Assembly (NCBI RefSeq): GCF_030272615.1
Contig: NC_081415.1
Coordinates: forward strand, 600,677,644-600,741,643
DNA: 64,000 nucleotides
Reading direction: 5' to 3'
Origin: Cryptomeria japonica
Lineage: Eukaryota; Streptophyta; Pinopsida; Cupressales; Cupressaceae
This document shows, piece after piece, positions 38,021 through 49,120 of this stretch. The position numbers and the translations under genes were made by a program. Within the stretch, counting starts at the first letter, position 1, and each line of letters starts with the position of its first letter. The notes under the pieces are model-generated. The model saw nothing but the letters and a program-made list of their open reading frames with translations, did no database searches and had not been told where the DNA came from.

Positions 38021-39088
38021 GCTTAGAATTAGCTTGAAATCTAGCAATAATTTATACATCATTCATAATATCCAGTCTAGTCTGGGTTAACTATAGCAGT
38101 CCACCAATCATAGATATGTATCTAGTCTGATTTTTTTTAGGGGATTCACCATCCTTTGTCAACTTACATTTGATCACCATAGGGGTACCAACTCAATTTG
38201 AATCATCTAAACCAAACTTCTTCAACAATTCCTTCACATACTTGGACTAAGATATGAAAATACCTTTTTCTGACTGTGTAATTTGCAATCCCAAAACTAA
38301 TTTCATCTCACCATTCATAGACATCTCAAACTCATTTTGCATCTCATCAACAAACTTCTTACACAAACTATCATTCCCTCCAAAAATAATGTCATCAACA
38401 AAAACTTGAACAATCAAAATATTATCCTGATCAACCTTGAAATACAAATTTTACTATCAGGAGTACCTTTATTGAATCCAAGCTTCAGCAAATACTTATC
38501 CAATCTAGCATACCATGCTCTTGGGGCTTGCTTCAATCCATGCAGTGCTTTCTTCAATCTGCAAACCATATCTTCTTGATCTGTCAACTAAAATCCATCC
38601 GGTTGCTCAATATAAACTTCCTCTTCCAACTCATCATTAAGAAAGGCTGACTTGACATCGATTTGATAAACTTTGAAATCTTTGTAAGCAACATAAGCAA
38701 GAAACAATCTAATAGCTTCAATTCTTGCCACAGGAGCAAAATTCTCCTCAAAGTCAATTCCTTCCATCTGAAAATATCCCTTACAAACAAATATTTCTTT
38801 GTTCCTAACAAATTCACCTTTTTCATCCAATTTGTTGTGAAAGATCCATTTAGTTCCAATTACATTTTTATCCTTAGGTCTGGGAACAAGAATCCATGTA
38901 TTATTCTTTTCAATCTGGTTCAACTCTTCTTCCATCGCTTTAACCCAATTTTCATCTTTGCACGCTTCATTAACATATTTAGGTTCAATCTTATAAATCA
39001 AGCAATATTCTTCAGCAATTCTTCTTCTAGTCATCACACCTTTATTCTTATCTCCTATAATCTGATTTTCTGAATGATTCAACCTCAC
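38021..39088 (-). pseudogene. Copia reverse transcriptase, broken
   Basis: Copies element RNA into DNA. The minus-strand frame 38588-39088 carries [55 protein letters not shown] and [19 protein letters not shown]. After a stop and frameshift the catalytic motif VFVDDIIFGGND lies in 38247-38447. The remainder to 38021 (KFGLDDSN-type and SMIGGLL) has several stops. The ILIVQVFVDDIIFG wording favours the Sirevirus lineage. Confidence 0.9.
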
Positions 39089-39239
39089 ATACCTGGGAGT
39101 CTTAGGATTTTCTTGATTTTCAAACTCTTGAGTTCTTTCTTCTGCAATAGCACCATTCTCTCCTTGATTTTATGGCTTTTTTGGAATAATTTTAATTAGA
39201 TTATGGGTCTACACTTGCTTTCCTTTATCTGATATGTTA

Positions 39240-39660
39240 TTCTAATCATTAGAGTCATATCCATAGGATCTAATTTGTCTCTCATTGCTTTCATCAACTT
39301 TCACATTATCACTTTCAACTATCTTTCTCGGTCTCTTATTATAACACTGGTAGGCCTTTCTCAACTTAGGAAGATATCTCACTGCTTGAGTAGAACTTAT
39401 CTTAACCATGCAATCAAAATTTACATGGCACATCCTCCTATGCCATAACCAACTTTCATCAATCTAAGCAATAAAACAACTTTTACGACCAGCATTCAAG
39501 TGAAATATATTACCTTTAGTCTTTGTCCCTAGTGCAATCTCAATTCTGAAACCACTTAAGATTATACACTTGCCATTCTTGAATTGTAAATCATATCTCT
39601 TGTCAACCATATGTCCAACACTCAAAATATTATTCTTTTAGACCTTCTACATACAAGACA
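39240..39660 (-). pseudogene. GAG-pre-integrase remnant fused to integrase tail
   Basis: Minus strand reads CHVNFDCMVKISSTQAVRYL and then, without a break, RKAYQCYNKRPRKIVESDNV. In the second copia element these two segments (near 57150 and 56400) lie about 700 bases apart, with the integrase zinc domain rest and D-D-E core between them. The junction near 39355 is in frame (open frame 39242-39433), so the integrase core was removed cleanly. Confidence 0.88.
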
Positions 39661-40823
39661 TCATCAATATTGTGCTTACCATCAAGAGAAATGGAACCTC
39701 TACCATAGATTATACTAACTTTGTCATCACCAAATCTTACTACACCACCATCATACTTTTTAGTACTCGCAAACTTACTCTTATCACCTATCATATGATG
39801 AGAGCAGCCACTATCAATAACCCATTCATCTTTCTCTTCAACTTTAGTAGCCAAAGCTTTCTCCTCATTAATACAACTAGCAAAATTAGTAGGCATTGGA
39901 TCTTCTTCCTTGATAGCAATAAATACCCATTCATCATCTGTCACACCTTCATCAACAGCATAATAACATTTCTTTTGATATTTAGGCTTGTATGGCTTCC
40001 TAGGAATTCTTTTTGGATGCCTTGAAGAAAAATGTCTAATTTTATTACATGAAAAGCATTTAAGAGGCAATTTTCCTTCATACTTACCAACTCCTTTAGG
40101 CAATATCCTGGAAATAAGGGCTTCCATCTCCTCAAGTTACTTTTCTTCCTCTTCCATCTCCTTCATCTCCTTCTCATATCTATATACCCTTCTTGAATAA
40201 ATTTCTCCCGAATCATATCTCTGCTTTCCGGAAATAGTAGCTTTGAATGCAAATTTTGTCTTAGGAAGAGAGTCACCAAGCTCACTCAATTCAAAGGCAA
40301 CAAGCTTTCCAGTCAACATGTCTCTAGTCACATTAGTCATGGTCTAGATCTCCTCAATAACATTATCTTTGTGCTTGTAAGTAGGAGGCAATGATCTCAA
40401 CACTTTAGCAACAATATTTGATTCTTCCAATACTCCACCAACACATATGATATTGCACACAAGCTCATTCACTTTCTACATAAAAGAAGTAATGTTCTCA
40501 TCTTTTCCCATTTTCAACAACTTATACTTTCCCTTCAAGCTCTACAACTTGGCAATCTTCACATGACTATCACCTTCATACAAAGCTTCCAACTTCTTCC
40601 ACATCTCATGAGTAGTCTGCAAATCCATCACATTTGTCATTTCAGAATCAGTTAGGGCACTCAACAATGCTTCCTTAGTTTTAATATTGGGAATGTTATA
40701 CACATTTTTAGTAATTTTCCAGTAATCTTCACCAATGCATCTCAAGTGACACTTTATCTAGCTTTTCCAAATAGTGTAGTTTGATCCATCAAATCTTAGA
40801 CTATCCTTCTTATAATTTGTCAT
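39630..40823 (-). pseudogene. Copia gag and protease, broken
   Basis: ATG at 40823 followed by RFDGSNYTIWK and a UBN2-type gag (EMWKKLEALYEGDSHVKIAKL). Zinc knuckle CFSCNKIRHFSSRHPKR has His in place of the last Cys (CX2CX4HX4H), so metal binding is probably weakened. Protease: DEWVIDSGCSHHMIGDKSKF with an intact DSG active site, ending at the stop at 39630-39632 after YVEGLKE. Stops at about 40757, 40539, 40474, 40341 and 40134 interrupt gag. Confidence 0.9.
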
Positions 40824-40864
40824 CTTGGATCACCTCAAGTGATGAAGCTTCTTTGGAGGAACTT

Positions 40865-40876
40865 GCTCTGATACCA
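40865..40876 (-). promoter_or_regulatory. Primer-binding site of the first copia element
   Basis: TGGTATCAGAGC on the minus strand, two bases inside the LTR end. This is the canonical initiator-Met-tRNA primer site of plant copia elements. Confidence 0.95.
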
Positions 40877-40878
40877 AT

Positions 40879-41003
40879 TGTTGGCAACAAGGAAGAAAAC
40901 TAAGAGGGGGGGGTGAATTAGTTTTCTCAAAATCTTTTCTTAACTCAAACACAATTTCAGATTTGATAAATAATAGTGAAAGCATAAATCAATACCACAT
41001 CAA
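40879..41003 (-). repeat. 5' LTR of the first copia element, proximal fragment
   Basis: Matches 35824-35949. The LTR then breaks off at 41003, and sequence encoding gypsy RT follows. The rest of the LTR resumes at 47230, with about 300 bases (equivalent to 35950-36247) missing. Confidence 0.92.
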
Positions 41004-41520
41004 TTCCATTTGGACTAAAGAATGCAGGTGCTACATATCAGAGATCCATGACAACAATATTCCATGATATGATGCACACATTCATGGAAGACTATGTGGA
41101 TGACATATTGGAAAAATCATACAACATAGAGGAACATCTAGAAATACTGGAAAAGATCTTTGACCGATTAGAACAATACAAGCTAAGGCTCAATCCTAAG
41201 AAATGTGCCTTTGGTTTCACATCAAGTAAGCTATTGGGATACATTGTTTCAACTAGAGGTATAGAAGTAGATCCAGCTAAAGTTAAGCAATCATAGAAAT
41301 AGCAACTCCCAAAAATATCAGTCAACTCAGATCACTTCAAGGAAGATTGCAATCAATTAGAAGATTTTTTTCTCAGTTGGTAGATAAATGTCAACCATTT
41401 ACACATCTATTGCACAAGAATGTTCATTTCAAATGGGACAATCAATGTGAAGAAGCATTCAACAAAATCAGGGAATATCTCATGCAACCACCAATTCTAA
41501 TGCCACCAATTTAAGGAAAG
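41004..41520 (+). pseudogene. Tat-like reverse transcriptase, C-terminal fragment
   Basis: Starts abruptly with PFGLKNAGATYQRSM, followed by MEDYVDDILEKS (the YxDD catalytic motif as YVDD), LRLNPKKCAFGFTSSKLLGY and GIEVDPAKVK. A stop and frame break follow near 41295; the thumb segment then reads RRFFSQLVDKCQPFTHLLHK in another frame. The fingers and most of the palm domain are absent. Confidence 0.9.
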
Positions 41521-41964
41521 TTGTTGTTACTATATGTATCAGCCACAAAAGTATCATTAGGAGTTTTGCTTGCAAACCAGGATAATGAAGGAAAAGAACA
41601 AGCTATTTACCACATTAGTAGAACATTAGTGGGATACGAGCTCAATTATTCACCAACAAAAAAATCATGCTTAGTAGTAGTATCTGCTTCTCAAAATTTG
41701 CGACACTATCCACTCTCTCACTCCATCAAACTGATTGCTAAAATAAATACATTGAAGTATTTGCTTGGTAAGGCGACTTTAACAAGAAGATTAGAAAAAT
41801 GGGTCATGATCCTGAGTGAATTTTATATTGAATATGTGGACAAAAAAGCTATCAAGGGACAAGTTATTGCAGACCAACTGGTTGAAGCACAACTTCAAGA
41901 TGACCATCCCTTAAACATTGAATTTCCAGATGTTGATATCCTCGCAGTCACCAAACAGACATGA
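41521..41964 (+). pseudogene. First (degenerate) RNase H of the Tat-like element
   Basis: Reads LLLLYVSATKVSLGVLLANQ, EQAIYHISRTLVGYELNYSP and LTRRLEKWVMILSEFYIEYV, ending ADQLVEAQL. The first catalytic Asp is not present in LYVSAT, in line with the known decay of this domain to a connection-like role in Tat elements. The frame is open for 147 codons. Confidence 0.85.
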
Positions 41965-42528
41965 CAATTGTACTTTGATGGTTCATATACCCAGCATGGA
42001 TTAGGAGTAGGCATTTTATTCATCATACCATAAGGTCACATGATTCCAAAGGCATATAAATTGAGTTTTCCATGCACCGACAATACAACAGAATATGAAA
42101 CTTTGGTCACAGGAATCAAGATGGCCATAGAATGGAATATCACACAATTACATTTTTTTGGAGACTCTCAGCTCGTCATCAATCAAATTAATGACGATTA
42201 TCAAACAAAGGGTGACAAACTAATGCCTTATAAAAATATGGTAGATGATTTCAAGAAGTATTTTGTAGAAATCACTTTTGAGGAGATTTTAAGAAATGAC
42301 AACAAAGCAGCAGATGCCATGGAAACACTTGCTTCTCTACTTCAAACACAGGAAAATCAAGAGCCTTACAAATTCTTGGTGGAAGAATTGTTTTACCATG
42401 CACATAATTGTCCTAACTCCCAAATTATATGTCACCTTGTTGGGCATGATTCCTCTCGCTATGGCCAAATTTATACATACCTGAAAGATAATACCCTCCC
42501 TCCTGACTTGTCAAAGAACCAAAAATGA
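41965..42528 (+). pseudogene. Second-type RNase H (aRNH) of the Tat-like element
   Basis: Reads LYFDGSYTQHG, then PKAYKLSFPCTDNTTEYETL, HFFGDSQLVINQINDDYQTK and NDNKAADAMETLASL. The four catalytic acids are visible: Asp (FDGS), Glu (TEYE), Asp (FGDS) and Asp (AADAM). A TGA at 41963-41965 replaces the usual Trp before LYFDGS, and a stop at 42031-42033 follows IIP. The open part is 42040-42528. Confidence 0.9.
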
Positions 42529-43714
42529 AATTTCATTCGCCAATCTTCCCATTAAACTCTTGTCGTGGATACCCTTTTTAAACGATGTCTGGATGGTACT
42601 CTCTTAAGATGTCTCCAACAAGAAGAATCTGAGAAGGCCTTAAATGAAGTCCATAACAACATTTGTGGCACTCATTCAAGTGGTCTTACCTTTTCGAAAA
42701 AACTCATATGCTTGGGCTATTATTGGCCAACTATGTAATGTGATTCTTCTCAAATAGCTAAAAGATGCAAACAATGTCATATCCATGGTAACTTAATTCA
42801 TGCACTAGCACAAGAGCTTCATGCTTTGACAACCTCTTGGCCTTTCTGCCAATGGGGTCTTGATCTAGTAGGAAAGATAAATCCTCCTTCATCCAGTGGT
42901 CACAAATTCATCCTTGTAGCTACAAAATATATTACAAAATGGATCGAGACATTACCTCTCACAAATATCACAGGAAAACAAATTATTGCATTTATCTTGA
43001 ACTACATCATATGTCACTATGGAATACCCATGACATTATCACTAGTAATGGGCGACCATTCAAGAACCAGGATGTACGTGAGCTTTGTGAGAAATTTCAG
43101 ATCCAACATAGATTCTCCACACCCTACTATCCACAAGGGAATGGACAAGCAGAAGCATCAAACAAAACAATTTTGAAAATCCTCAAAAAGACATTGATTG
43201 ATGCTAGTAGAGATTGGCATATTCAATTCAACCCTTCTCTATGGGCCTACTGTACCAGTTTCCACACACCAATAGGAGCCACACCTTTCTCTCTTATCTA
43301 TGGATTAGAAACAATATTGCCAATAGAAGTAGAGATACCTTCTCTACGATAATCATTAAAAGAACTTATCCTAGATGAAGAACAATGAGTATCCAGACTG
43401 CAAGAGCTAGAATTGATCCATGAACGATGACAAAATGCCAAGTTGATCATTTGAAGGTGTATCAACAAAGAATGTGCCGAATTTATAATCACAAGGTCAA
43501 ACCAAGAGCATTTCAAGTTGGAGAACTAGTGCTAAAGGAAAATCCACACAACCAGTCAGATCGAGAAAAGAAAGGGAAGTTTGAATCAAACTGGTTGGGT
43601 TTGTTTGTGGTCACAATAGAATTTGGGTCAAGAGCCTATCAGCTATCAATTCTAGATAAGGATCAGCAAGAGGAACACATCAATAGCATGCATCTGAAAA
43701 AGTTTTATGTCTAA
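42529..43714 (+). pseudogene. Tat-like integrase, broken
   Basis: Zinc domain EVHNNICGTHSSGLTF...CKQCH; core WGLDLVGKINPPSSSGHKF with the first Asp. Near 43035 a 1-base loss shifts the frame, and the second catalytic Asp is replaced (IITSNGRPF against IITDSE in the other copy). The Glu in NGQAEASNK remains. The C-terminal domain KVKPRAFQVGELVLKEN ends MHLKKFYV at 43714. Stops at 42737, 43350 and 43387 and a further frameshift near 43435. Confidence 0.9.
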
Positions 43715-43960
43715 AAGCAGAAAATCCAAAAACAGTGAAAAAGTAGAAAATCCAAAAAAAGGTTAAAAAGCAGAAAATCCAAAAAAAAGTGCAAAAAGAA
43801 GAAAATCCAAAAATAGTGAAAAAGCAAAACATCCAAAAAAGTGAAAAAGCAGAAAAATCCAAAAACAATGGAAAAAGAAGAAAATACAAAAACAACAAAA
43901 ACAGTGAAAAATAAAAATAAAATCAAATATGAGAAAAAAGATTAATAAAAATAGATGGTG
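43715..43960 (+). repeat. Purine-rich ~30-bp tandem motif after the integrase stop
   Basis: Seven or eight imperfect units of the type 'gtgaaaaagcagaaaatcca', almost free of pyrimidines on this strand. Same position and wording as in the minus-strand relative (26041-26209). Confidence 0.85.
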
Positions 43961-46156
43961 AAAACTTGGCAACAGGTGCTATCTATCAACTAGCTCTTCC
44001 ATCTATTAGTTCATCCATCCTTCCTCTTGCATTCATTTTCATCAGAGTTGTTCATATCCATAATAAAGCCTTTGTACATGTGCAAGATTCACAAGTGATG
44101 TCTCACCATGGTTTGGATCATTGTATATACCATAATAAAGTTTGTTTCTCGACTGGGGGCAAAATCCTGAACCTAGCTGGGGGGGAAAATTTTCATCATT
44201 TTGAGCTTCATCAAACAGGTAGAACAATAGTTAGGCAACTCTTGTCAAGCAAAAACGAAGACACATCCAACATTGAACACAAGATCAATTGTCAAGCATC
44301 AAACTACCCACTGTCAGTCTAAGCATGACAAACACATATCAATAGATGATATCTTTTCACTAATGATTTTAACACTTTGATAATAATTGTTCAACTATTT
44401 TATCTTGATTTTCGCTATCATGATTTTGGAGCGACTCAAGGATGTCTCTGACTAGAGAAACAAGGATGGAACATGATATTTTCTTGTCTATTGTTTGTAA
44501 ATTAATCGTTATTATGTGTAAATTTGTCTAAGGACATGATCATCGGAGTATCATCAAAGATATTTCAGATTTGCATATAAGAAATGGTTAATACTACCTG
44601 TTTTACGCAAGCAACACTCAGGTCATCTTGGTTCAAATATACCTCGATGCTTGTGCTAACTTGCAATATCAAAACCCAGGAAAGTAGTGCTCAGGTCATC
44701 ATGGTTCAATTATACCATCAATGTTTTCCCTCACTTCCCACATTTTAAAAGCTCAATGATGACAAAAAGTAATGACCAAGTGACTAATCCGATCGCAGCA
44801 TTGCATCTCATTTGCATTTGAATTATTTAAAGTAGATTGCATTTCATTTTGCATGGGATCACAAAAGCTCATCTTTTTCCAAGGCCAAATGCTTCAACAG
44901 GTGTTATCTCTCTTATTACGTGATTGAGTACATTGGACATTAACAAAAATAATCAATTCATTCATTCAACATGATAAGTTAGTTCATTTCATCACATGTC
45001 AGCATTGCATAATAAGACGTCATTCATATAGATCCATCATCCAGATAGATCATTCAATCTTTCATTCATTCATAATTATCAATCATGTCAAATAACATCA
45101 TCATTGCATTGTGTTGCATCCATATCATATCAACATGCATGGGAAAAGTCAGAAAAACATCATACAAATAGGAAACATTTCATTGCACATGAGTCACATA
45201 GTACATATAGCATCATCTTGCATCATCATATAAGAGGCATGTATCCATCATCTAGGGTCCATAATCATATAGCAAGTAGAATTCATCCATAATCTCATAG
45301 ACCATATAAGGAAAATAGGATCGATTGCATATCATATCATTAGAAATAACCAAGGTCCAATGTATAATGTACAATGATATCACAAACATGTCAAAATATA
45401 TTGCAGGAATCATCAATGTCTCGTAAATGGTGTATACAAAATCGGATCAATGATCAATCTCTCATATCAATGTGCACTAGGAAGATAACCAAAACTTTCT
45501 CTAGATGTTGTTGGCCTAAACTAATCTCATGCTACTCCCCCAAATGCACCAACATTAGCACATTTGAATCTTCCTGCAATGGGATATCAACAAAATGTCC
45601 ATTCTTTATCCAATCAATCTCTTTGATCATTTGATCTGCTATCCTATCTACTCACTGGAGATTTCCATCAATCTCTTTGAGCACCCATGAGTGATTCGCA
45701 TTCATCATGAGGTCATGCATCTAGTATTTGCAATCTTGAGTTTACATCATTGACGCTTATCAATCATGAAGTCAATCAAACTCATCCTATCAGATCGTCA
45801 AATCTTGTGTTTATATCATTGACCCTCATCAATCATGAGGTCAATCAAACTCTATTAATCATCAATTCAAGGAAAACGTCAAAGTAATCAGAGAACTGAC
45901 ACTTTCATCAACCAAAGTTGCAGGAATCAAGTAAATTTTATTGATAAATCAATTTCGCACAAATCCAAATAATTCAATCATCAATTCTCTCAATTAATCT
46001 CCCAAGGGGGCATCCTCGTATCATCATCTATCAATCAAATTCTAGGGCATCCTCACATCATAATCTATCAATTAGTGTCTAGGGCATCATATCAAAATCA
46101 TATCCACATCAAATTGAGATTTTTCTTTGAACCAACATGCCGTCACACATCGCTTC
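43961..46156 (+). other. Non-coding 3' region of the Tat-like element
   Basis: 2.2 kb with no domain I recognise. Contains two copies of 'aggtcatc.tggttcaa.tatacc' (44630, 44694) and a ~67-base duplicated block at 45735-45860 ('catcattgac.c..atcaatcatga'). Partly homologous to 24486-26040. Confidence 0.7.
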
Positions 46157-46170
46157 AAAGAGGGGCAAAA
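46157..46170 (+). promoter_or_regulatory. Polypurine tract of the plus-strand Tat-like element
   Basis: AAAGAGGGGCAAAA directly before TGTATACACC, identical to the tract of the minus-strand relative. Confidence 0.92.
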
Positions 46171-47229
46171 TGTATACACCTAAAAAATGGTTTGAAGATA
46201 ATTAATTAAATACACAATTATTTAATTAATCCCCCTTCCCAATTAATTGAATTCACAAGCAATTTGATTAATTTACCTATTCATCTACTAGTAAATAAAT
46301 CTAAATGATTTATTTATATAGTTCATTTCAAATTCCCTTTTGATTAATTAATCTAAATTAATTAATCCCCCTCCCATTTTAATTCACTCTTCTATTCTCA
46401 TAATTAGTTAAAACAAAACCAATCATGATTTGTTGAAATTAATTATCTTTTCCTAATATTTTAATTTCTAAATTCAAATATGAGCACATGGCTCCTAACT
46501 TTTAACCACCTAACCTAACCACCCCCTAACCTAACCCATTCTATCTACTCCTAGGTTTAACTACCCCTATCCTATCTTGCACATCCTAACCTATTTTATC
46601 CTAACCTCTTATGGGTTGGATATTCTCTCCTTGAGACACATGGCTTTTTTTGTCACATGTCTCCTCCCTTGGACAATTGCCCTCTCATGAGCAAGGTTCC
46701 TTGACACTTGTCACCATAGAGATGAAAAGTTTCCTTTCCTCCAACCTCTTCTCCAACTTCCCCAATCTTAGCCCTTGGTATCTTCAGATCAAATCTAGAC
46801 CGTCAATTCCTGCCACCTCAGCTTTGGCCTTAGAATTCCTATAAATACCCCTCATTTTGGAGCAATAAAGATCCCTTGCATCCTATATTTTAGCATCATT
46901 ACTATAGTCATTTTTTATGTCAATCATCTAGCATAATTAGCATCTTAGATTAATCATGCATACAATCATGTATCTCATGTCATTTTAGATTAATCTATCT
47001 TAATTTGTTAATCTTGCATTCATATAGATTATATCCTCTGTCTTGGTCTAGTCAAGTTACTGGTATTGCTTAGACAAATCTGAGAGCAAATCTATACTCG
47101 CATATTTTAAGATGCAATAGGTCAATTTGTTATGGTTTTACATTTATTGATTTTGATCAACTAATGATGCATGTAATGATCTATTGAGTGTTTGTGTTGC
47201 AGATGCAGATTCCAGATTTCACGCAAACA
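46171..47229 (+). repeat. 3' LTR of the plus-strand Tat-like element
   Basis: Starts TGTATACACCTAAAAAATGG, ends CACGCAAACA. Matches the LTRs at 23254-24471 and 32297-33471 in the reverse orientation, including 'ctctgtcttgg'-type and 'gatctattgagtgtttgtgt' stretches, but with more differences than those two show from each other. Confidence 0.9.
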
Positions 47230-48126
47230 CTTTGTACTACTTCACTACTTCCAAAAGATCAAAGCATTATTCGCACATACAGATACCTCTCTCACATGAG
47301 TATTACATTTATTTATATATATCATCAACCTATCTTTCAAGTTTGGCTCAACACACATCACAAATTACAAAGATATAACCATACACGCTACAATATTATA
47401 TGCAGACCAAAACAATGTCAGCTAAGACATAGTATGGACCTCAATCAACACCTCAAACATGAAACACCTCCAAGAATTATGCCTCGAACACCTACAACAT
47501 GTTAAAAACATCATGTCAACCAAGAAAATGAAGAATACCACTGGACTAAAGAAAATAATCAATAATATGCACAACAATCAATGCAGACCATCAACACAAA
47601 TAGGACACGATCTAGAAACATCCACAAGTATCATGCATTACCACAAAAATAATCACACCAACACCACTTACTAGAATCTCCATCAACATTATACAAAACT
47701 TCAAGAACACTAACTGCAATGATTGACAAACTAAAAGATTCACTTGCGAACCTCTGAATCATGAACCATTTGAATTGAGGACACACCATCATGTCTCAAA
47801 TACTTTATCAAATCCACAAACCAATATATTGCAACACGAATAAAAATCCAAAACATTGATTAACATCAAACAACTGAAAAACCAACCACAATACCGGATC
47901 TCATAACTGAATCAAATATTCATATAGACCACTGAAACTTGAGTCGAGTCAACTAGAGATACTTGTCTCAAAACCCTTTAATTGTCAATGATGCATTTGC
48001 AACACATTGACCAAACCAACTCACTTAATCTGACTGCAACACTGGAACACACTGAGGAATATGTTGATACTAATGACAACACATCACTTAGTGAATCCAA
48101 ACACATATTTGCAGATTATCCCAACA
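47230..48126 (-). repeat. 5' LTR of the first copia element, distal fragment
   Basis: Matches 36248-37143 of the left LTR ('aaagcattattc' through 'gattatcccaaca'). Ends at 48126, next to the resumed Athila-like gag tail. Confidence 0.92.
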
Positions 48127-49120
48127 CAATCCACCACCGTGTTTAAACCTTGGTAGAACCAAGGCCCAAAATGACCTTGGGGACAACCTCCACCTCTTAT
48201 TACTAGACCAAATTATACCAATGAGAAAGTGAATCAACCTTATATACGAGCACAACTAGTTCCAAACCTAAAGAACAATCATCCTCAACAAACATTTAAC
48301 ATTGATTCTAATCCTCCTGGTCTAAATGTAATAGAAGTTGATAATATTCAATTGAGGAATCATATTATTCCTTCAAAATATGATGTTTCAAACAATGAGG
48401 GGGAGAAGAATGAAGAGACCAAGGAGAAATATCAAATTTTTAATAATATGAAGTAACTGGTAAGGAACCTTGTCCTGAACATTTTAAAACAACCCAAGTA
48501 GCTCTTGATACCCCATGTATTGATCATATTGACATGGTAGATTCCCAACTTCTTTGTGAACTGAAAAAAATTAATATAGAAATATTTTTGTTATAAGCTA
48601 TCAAGGACATACCATAAATAAACCAATTAAGTAAGTCGCTTTGTATAAAAATGCCTGGTAGAAAAAAGAAATTTCCTTCTACAGTCTAGGTAGGGACTAA
48701 GCTCACTGATGTATTTTCAGGGAGATTGCTCCCTCAAAAATATAGTGACCCTAGGAGTCTCGTGATTAATTTAAGCATATGAGGAGTTGAGATACCTAAT
48801 GTAATGATTGATTTGGGAGTACCTATAAATGTTATCACAGCTGACACTGCTAAAATGTTAGGAATTTCAGGTGTCCATCCTACAACAACTATGCTTCAGT
48901 TGGGAGATCAATCTATTGCCAAACCTTAAGGTGTCTTAGAGGATGTGACAGTTACAATTGACACATGGGATTATCCAGTTAACTTTTTAGTACTCAAAGC
49001 AAGGAAGAAGGAATCAGGATATCTAATCATACTAGGAAGACCTTGGCTAGCAACTGCAACAACATTGATAGATTGTAGATCTGGTAGTATGACTATCTCT
49101 AACGGTAAAAACAAAAGGAG
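48127..49120 (+). pseudogene. Athila-like gag tail and protease, broken
   Basis: After the gag tail, a Pro/Asn-rich segment (48229-48456) leads to a retropepsin: VMIDLGVPINVITADTAKML with the active Asp, DLG in place of DSG (a form common in Athila-type elements), and LIILGRPWLATATTLID near 49030. Stops occur near 48454, 48595 and 48780 and one at 48929, so the polyprotein is dead. Confidence 0.85.

Larger units (their letters stand above)
41004..47229 (+). mobile_element. 5'-truncated Tat-like Ty3/gypsy element, plus strand
   Basis: Begins inside RT (PFGLKNAGATYQR) and runs through the first RNase H, second RNase H, integrase, a long non-coding region, polypurine tract and 3' LTR. Its right end sits exactly at the end of its LTR (CACGCAAACA), next to resumed copia LTR sequence. 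Its left end is not an LTR, so a later deletion removed its 5' half together with ~300 bases of the copia LTR. Closely related to the element at 23254-33471. Confidence 0.88.
35824..48126 (-). mobile_element. Sirevirus-like Ty1/copia element, minus strand, integrase-deleted, itself interrupted
   Basis: Left (3') LTR 35824-37143. The right (5') LTR is split into 40879-41003 and 47230-48126 by a Tat-like element. Flanks caacc (35819-35823) and caatc (48127-48131) agree at 4 of 5 bases, and the gag tail of the Athila-like host continues across them. Order on the minus strand: primer site, gag, protease, truncated integrase region, RT, RNase H, polypurine tract. The integrase catalytic core is missing. 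Confidence 0.88.
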
